From Gallionellaceae bacterium (GTDB taxonomy: Bacteria; Pseudomonadota; Gammaproteobacteria; Burkholderiales; Gallionellaceae): a stretch of 9,153 nt of DNA. Below are positions 6,070 through 9,153 of this stretch, piece by piece. Location: contig CANFCA010000026.1 in NCBI GenBank assembly GCA_947445045.1, forward strand, positions 1 to 9,153, written 5' to 3'. The position numbers and the translations under genes were made by a program. Under the pieces are notes generated by a model that worked only from the letters and a program-made list of their open reading frames with translations, searched no databases and had not been told where the DNA came from. Every line of letters starts with the position of its first letter. Position 1 is the stretch's first letter.

Positions 6070-6945
6070 ATGCTCATGCAAAGCCCTTTTAATCTCGACA
6101 ACTCTACCGCTTATCTGCACTGGCGAGATCAAAAACTGGCTAACGCCATCATCAACACTGATGAGCTGATTGTCGAGATCAAAGATCCACTCGATCTCAC
6201 TTCGTCCGAACATGCCGCGCTATTGGATCGTTGCCAGCGCAGCAACATGGTGATTTACGCTAGCCAAGTTGCAATGGACGAGCACATGGTTCAACGCTTC
6301 GGCAAACGATTCGGACTAGAGCACCTTGATGCCAATTGGCTAGCGGGTGAAGACGGTATTTCAGAAATTCGAGTGATTGATAATGGCACACGCCAGCATT
6401 ACATCCCCTATACGGATCACGCCATCAAATGGCATACCGATGGCTACTACAATCCACCAGAGCGCACTATCCGTTCCATGCTGCTGCATTGCGTGCGCCC
6501 TGCCGTTAGTGGGGGCGAAAATCGCCTGATGGATCACGAAATGGCTTACTTGCTATTGCGTGACCTAGACCCGCTACATATCTATGCGCTTTCAGCCAAG
6601 GATGCCATGACCATACCTGAACGAGTGGATGAAACAGACGGCGTACGCCCTGCCCAAAGCGGGCCAGTTTTTTCACTCGATGCCTCTGGAAATTTGCACA
6701 TGCGCTATACCGCACGCACTCGCAGCATAGAATGGAAGCAAGACGCTAATACACTAGCGGCTGTCGCCGCATTAGAAAAACTGCTCGCTTCTGATTTATC
6801 ACACATCCATTGCGCACACCTCGAACCCGGCATGGGGCTACTGTGCAACAACGTGCTCCATGACCGCTCTGCGTTTACCGATGATCCTGCCAAACCACGC
6901 TTACTATATCGTGCGCGTTACATGGAAAGAATCACAAAAATCTAG
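6070..6945 (+). CDS. TauD/TfdA-family Fe(II)/2-oxoglutarate dioxygenase
   Basis: This family uses Fe(II), oxygen and 2-oxoglutarate to hydroxylate small molecules; TauD releases sulfite from taurine, while others act on carnitine precursors, sulfate esters or herbicides. The 291-residue protein has the facial triad HxD at residues 122-124 (WHTDGYY) and the distal histidine at 264 (NNVLHDRSAF), followed by arginines at 277 and 281 (PRLLYRARY) that fit the 2-oxoglutarate carboxylate site. All required residues are present, so it should be active. The substrate cannot be read from the sequence. Its place between sulfur-carrier genes and a SoxH-like gene suggests an organosulfur compound that could feed sulfite or sulfur into the pathway. 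ATG at 6070 is the longest start and a second ATG lies two codons later; neither has a good ribosome binding site. No signal peptide, so cytoplasmic. Confidence 0.9.
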   Translation: MLMQSPFNLDNSTAYLHWRDQKLANAIINTDELIVEIKDPLDLTSSEHAALLDRCQRSNMVIYASQVAMDEHMVQRFGKRFGLEHLDANWLAGEDGISEIRVIDNGTRQHYIPYTDHAIKWHTDGYYNPPERTIRSMLLHCVRPAVSGGENRLMDHEMAYLLLRDLDPLHIYALSAKDAMTIPERVDETDGVRPAQSGPVFSLDASGNLHMRYTARTRSIEWKQDANTLAAVAALEKLLASDLSHIHCAHLEPGMGLLCNNVLHDRSAFTDDPAKPRLLYRARYMERITKI

Positions 6946-6976
6946 CTGGGCACACAACTCTAACTGCAAAGCGTTT

Positions 6977-7885
6977 ATGCCAAAATTATTGCTACTGCTG
7001 TTGGTGTTTTTTCCTACGCTTGCGCTTTCATCTGCGCTGCCTGTAGAAGAAATTTCACCCGGTGTATATGTCCATCATGGGGTGCATAAAGATATCAATG
7101 TCGACTACGGCGGTGACATTTGCAATATTGGCTTCATCATAGGCAACAAAGGGGTGGCTGTAATCGATACAGGTGGCTCGCCAAAAATTGGCAGTCAATT
7201 GCGTGAGGCCATTCGCAGCCTCACCAAGCTCCCTATCCTTTACGTAATCAATACCCACGTCCATCCTGACCATGTCTTGGGTAATGCTGCTTTCAAGCAA
7301 GATCATCCGATTTTTGTTGGACACAGCAAGCTGGCTGGATTCATGGCACAACGCAAGGACGCTTATTTGCGCAATCAGCCAGAATGGGTAGGTGCGGATG
7401 CGGCTGGTACCGAATTGATACCACCCACGATGCCCATCACCGCCACAAGCGAGATTGATTTGGGTGGGCGCACGCTACGCCTAACGCCATATCCCGCAGC
7501 ACATAGCCCTTCTGATCTTACCGTGTTCGACACTTCGAGCAATACACTTTGGACTGGCGATTTGTTATTCGTTGAACGCACGCCATCCATTGATGGTGAT
7601 CTGTTTGCTTGGCTCAAGGTCATTGAGCAACTCCGCGAGACTCAAGCAACACGCGTGGTTCCGGGTCATGGGACAGTGGTAACCAACTTATCTTCAGCAT
7701 TGGATGATGAAAAACACTATCTATCCGTTCTGCTTACCGATGTGCGCAGCGCCATCAAACACGGTGACAGCATCGAACAAACCATCTCGACGGCGGCGCA
7801 ATCCGAACATAAAAAATGGGTACTGTTCGACATTATCAACCGACGTAATGTCGCGCTTATTTTTCCAATATTGGAATGGGAATAA
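6977..7885 (+). CDS. Secreted SoxH-like metallo-beta-lactamase-fold hydrolase
   Basis: The product (302 residues) starts with a signal peptide (MPKLLLLLLVFFPTLALSSA, cleavage near residue 20) and continues with a metallo-beta-lactamase fold. The two-metal site is complete: HVHPDH at 94-99, His176 in YPAAHSPSD, Asp195 in WTGDLLF and His231 in VPGHG. The segments EISPGVYVHHG, GDICNIGFIIG and VAVIDTGGSP match the group annotated as SoxH or quinoprotein-relay-system zinc metallohydrolase 2, which occurs near sox genes and near periplasmic quinoprotein dehydrogenases. Its exact substrate is not known to me. The frame is open further upstream (to an ATG at 6860), but that region overlaps the dioxygenase gene; the ATG at 6977 gives a clean signal peptide and lies 31 bases after that gene. 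It ends 50 bases from the convergent DUF302 gene. Confidence 0.9.
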   Translation: MPKLLLLLLVFFPTLALSSALPVEEISPGVYVHHGVHKDINVDYGGDICNIGFIIGNKGVAVIDTGGSPKIGSQLREAIRSLTKLPILYVINTHVHPDHVLGNAAFKQDHPIFVGHSKLAGFMAQRKDAYLRNQPEWVGADAAGTELIPPTMPITATSEIDLGGRTLRLTPYPAAHSPSDLTVFDTSSNTLWTGDLLFVERTPSIDGDLFAWLKVIEQLRETQATRVVPGHGTVVTNLSSALDDEKHYLSVLLTDVRSAIKHGDSIEQTISTAAQSEHKKWVLFDIINRRNVALIFPILEWE

Positions 7886-7935
7886 TCAGGAGTCTGTAAA
7901 GCCACCGTTTGAAATAACACTCACGCACTCGCAGG
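7886..7935. other. Convergent gap between the SoxH-like gene and the DUF302 gene
   Basis: This 50-base gap separates the ends of two convergent transcription units. A bidirectional terminator would be expected, but I see no clear GC-rich stem followed by a T-tract in either direction. Termination may be Rho-dependent, or the two units may read into each other. Confidence 0.4.
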
Positions 7936-8442
7936 TCAGAGATCTCCTTTGCTTGCCGCCACCATCATGTCTTTCATCGCGGACATAACATGTTCTGCGC
8001 TTAACCGAGTGTCCTCAGGCATCGCCTGAATCAACTTGATATCCATCATCATAGAAATAACCCAGCGTTTTCCGTCTTTGTCTTCCAGCAGCGCTATCCG
8101 GCATGGCATGAAAGCGATCATCAGCGGATCGGCTGTCAGCATTTTGTTTGCAGTTAGTCCGTCGCAGAAGTTAAATATCTCCATGCGTTTTGCCGGCTTT
8201 CCTGTGAGTGCCGCGATTTCCTTGTATAGCTGATTGACCCCGACAAACTTAAGATTGTGTTGATTGGCACGCAGTTTGAGCGACTCCACTGCATCGTCGA
8301 AACTGACGCTATCCTGTATTTGGATACGTGCGATTTGCAGTTTAACATCGGTATAACTGATACCTGCTGCCGACTCATCAGCGACTGCAGTTTGCAACAT
8401 CAACGCTAACAGTAGCGCGAAAAGAGTACGGATTGTATTCAT
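7936..8442 (-). CDS. Secreted DUF302 protein downstream of soxB
   Basis: A 168-residue protein with a signal peptide (MNTIRTLFALLLALMLQTAVA, cleavage likely before Asp22) and a DUF302 domain. Family-typical parts are SFDDAVESLKLRANQHNLKF (47-66), FVGVNQLYKEI, RMEIFNFCDGLTANKML (86-102) and FMPCRIALLEDKDGKRWVIS (111-130). Two cysteines, Cys93 and Cys114, could form a disulfide or bind a ligand in the periplasm. The C-terminal third is methionine-rich (ISMMMD, MPEDTRLSAEHVMSAMKDMM), which could suit copper or heme contact but is not proof. It starts 21 bases after soxB, with an AAAGGAA ribosome binding site, so the two are surely co-transcribed. The biochemical role of DUF302 proteins in sulfur oxidizers is not established; the linkage suggests a periplasmic helper of the Sox pathway. 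Confidence 0.85.
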   Translation of the reverse strand: MNTIRTLFALLLALMLQTAVADESAAGISYTDVKLQIARIQIQDSVSFDDAVESLKLRANQHNLKFVGVNQLYKEIAALTGKPAKRMEIFNFCDGLTANKMLTADPLMIAFMPCRIALLEDKDGKRWVISMMMDIKLIQAMPEDTRLSAEHVMSAMKDMMVAASKGDL

Positions 8443-8463
8443 GATAATTCCTTTTGGTTGGTT

Positions 8464-9153
8464 TCAAATCATGCCCGGATTGCCTGCTATACCCTTGAGT
8501 TTAGGCACGTTAGGAGTAGTTGCCTTAACCACTTTTTCGGCGCGCAAGTGGCGCGCGACCAAATCCCAAATCGGCTCGCCTCCCTTGTCGCGAGCAGCCT
8601 CCGATACAGGTGCCCAGCCCGCCACTTTATAGGTCTTATTATCATCCAGCAGCTTACCGTCCAGACGCATATCCTGAATGCGTTCACCCATCGCAGCGTT
8701 CGGTTCGCAGGTGTATTCCAGACCGCCCACACGCACCATATCGCCTCCTTGCTGATAGTAGGGGTCGGGGTTAAACAGATTGTCACACACGTCTTCCAGC
8801 ACCGTTTTGATCTGTGCGCCGCTCATCTCGGTGACCGTCGTGTACGGATAGGTGATAGCCGTTTGATTGAGTAAGTCCTCCATGGTGATGGATGAACCCG
8901 GCAGCAATGAGGTACCCCAGCGGAAACCTGGCGAAAAGGCGATGGGTGCATCTTTTTCTTTCATCAACGCATCAAGTATCAGCTGATCGAAGCTACCGTT
9001 GAAATTACCACGTCGATACAACAGACCGTCGGTAGTCGCCAGTTTTTCTGAAAGCTTAGCTTCATAAGGCGCACGGTGTTTTTGCATCAGCGCGGTCATA
9101 GCCTTGTCTTCCGCCAGCAGATTGGCAAATACCGGCAGCAGCTTGTAGCGGAA
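8464..9153 (-). CDS. soxB: SoxB, thiosulfohydrolase, C-terminal part (5' end cut by window edge)
   Basis: SoxB is the periplasmic, manganese-dependent hydrolase that removes the sulfone group as sulfate from the SoxYZ carrier during thiosulfate oxidation. The window holds the last 229 codons; the family is about 560-580 residues, so the N-terminal metallophosphoesterase domain is outside. The visible part is the 5'-nucleotidase-like C-terminal domain, entering at RYKLLPVFANLL. Family-typical stretches include RRGNFNGSFDQLILDAL, FSPGFRWGTSLLPG, AITYPYTTVTEMSG, GGDMVRVGGLEYTCEPN and NKTYKVAGWAPV. The frame stays open without a start to the right edge at 9153. It runs leftward with the DUF302 gene behind it and points towards the rightward accessory operon. 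Its presence shows that the organism combines a Sox system with rDsr, as is common in sulfur oxidizers that store or pass on zero-valent sulfur. Confidence 0.95.
   Translation of the reverse strand, partial: FRYKLLPVFANLLAEDKAMTALMQKHRAPYEAKLSEKLATTDGLLYRRGNFNGSFDQLILDALMKEKDAPIAFSPGFRWGTSLLPGSSITMEDLLNQTAITYPYTTVTEMSGAQIKTVLEDVCDNLFNPDPYYQQGGDMVRVGGLEYTCEPNAAMGERIQDMRLDGKLLDDNKTYKVAGWAPVSEAARDKGGEPIWDLVARHLRAEKVVKATTPNVPKLKGIAGNPGMI

Noticed and set aside
6860..6976. Upstream extension of the SoxH-like gene to an ATG at 6860
   Set aside because: This would overlap the dioxygenase gene by more than 80 bases and hide the clear signal peptide that starts at 6977.
8458..8874. 138-codon plus-strand open frame antisense to soxB
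   Set aside because: It is antisense to the conserved C-terminal domain of soxB and has no recognisable product.

Overview
This window carries part of a sulfur-oxidation island from a chemolithotrophic proteobacterium. It holds oxidative-type (reverse) dissimilatory sulfite reductase genes in the order dsrA-dsrB-dsrE-dsrF-dsrH, the 3' end of soxB, and a rightward set of accessory genes between them. Presence of dsrEFH directly after dsrAB is the established marker for sulfur oxidizers as opposed to sulfate reducers. Moderate GC content and the combination of rDsr with a sox gene would fit a betaproteobacterium of the Gallionellales/Nitrosomonadales type, but this assignment is an inference.

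Layout. (1) Positions 1-3408, leftward: dsrA, dsrB, dsrE, dsrF and the first 74 codons of dsrH, tightly spaced with good ribosome binding sites. The rest of the dsr operon, including the true dsrC, is expected beyond the left edge. (2) Positions 3409-3740: a 332-base divergent intergenic region with a prominent imperfect hairpin, a second inverted repeat and a perfect -35 hexamer facing dsrA. (3) Positions 3741-7885, rightward, seven closely spaced genes: a 75-residue unknown protein; a protein that looks like the CRISPR RNA endonuclease family Cas6/Cmx6; a DsrC-family protein without any cysteine (RspA type); a tandem two-domain TusA protein; a 198-residue helical unknown; a TauD/TfdA-type Fe(II)/2-oxoglutarate dioxygenase; and a secreted SoxH-like metallo-beta-lactamase-fold hydrolase. 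(4) Positions 7936-9153, leftward and convergent: a secreted DUF302 protein behind the 3' end of soxB.

How it works together. In the established rDsr model, sulfur enters the cytoplasm as persulfide and is passed by TusA and DsrEFH to DsrC, and DsrAB oxidizes the DsrC-bound sulfur to sulfite. SoxB acts in the periplasm on thiosulfate bound to the SoxYZ carrier. The rightward operon contributes an extra TusA-type sulfur carrier and a DsrC relative that cannot carry sulfur on cysteine, so a regulatory role is more likely for the latter.

The most striking element is the stand-alone Cas6-like gene, with no CRISPR array or other cas gene in view, wedged between sulfur genes and overlapping the 75-residue gene upstream. 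I infer a repurposed RNA-binding or RNA-processing protein that may act on transcripts of this locus. The hairpin in the intergenic region is a natural first candidate target.
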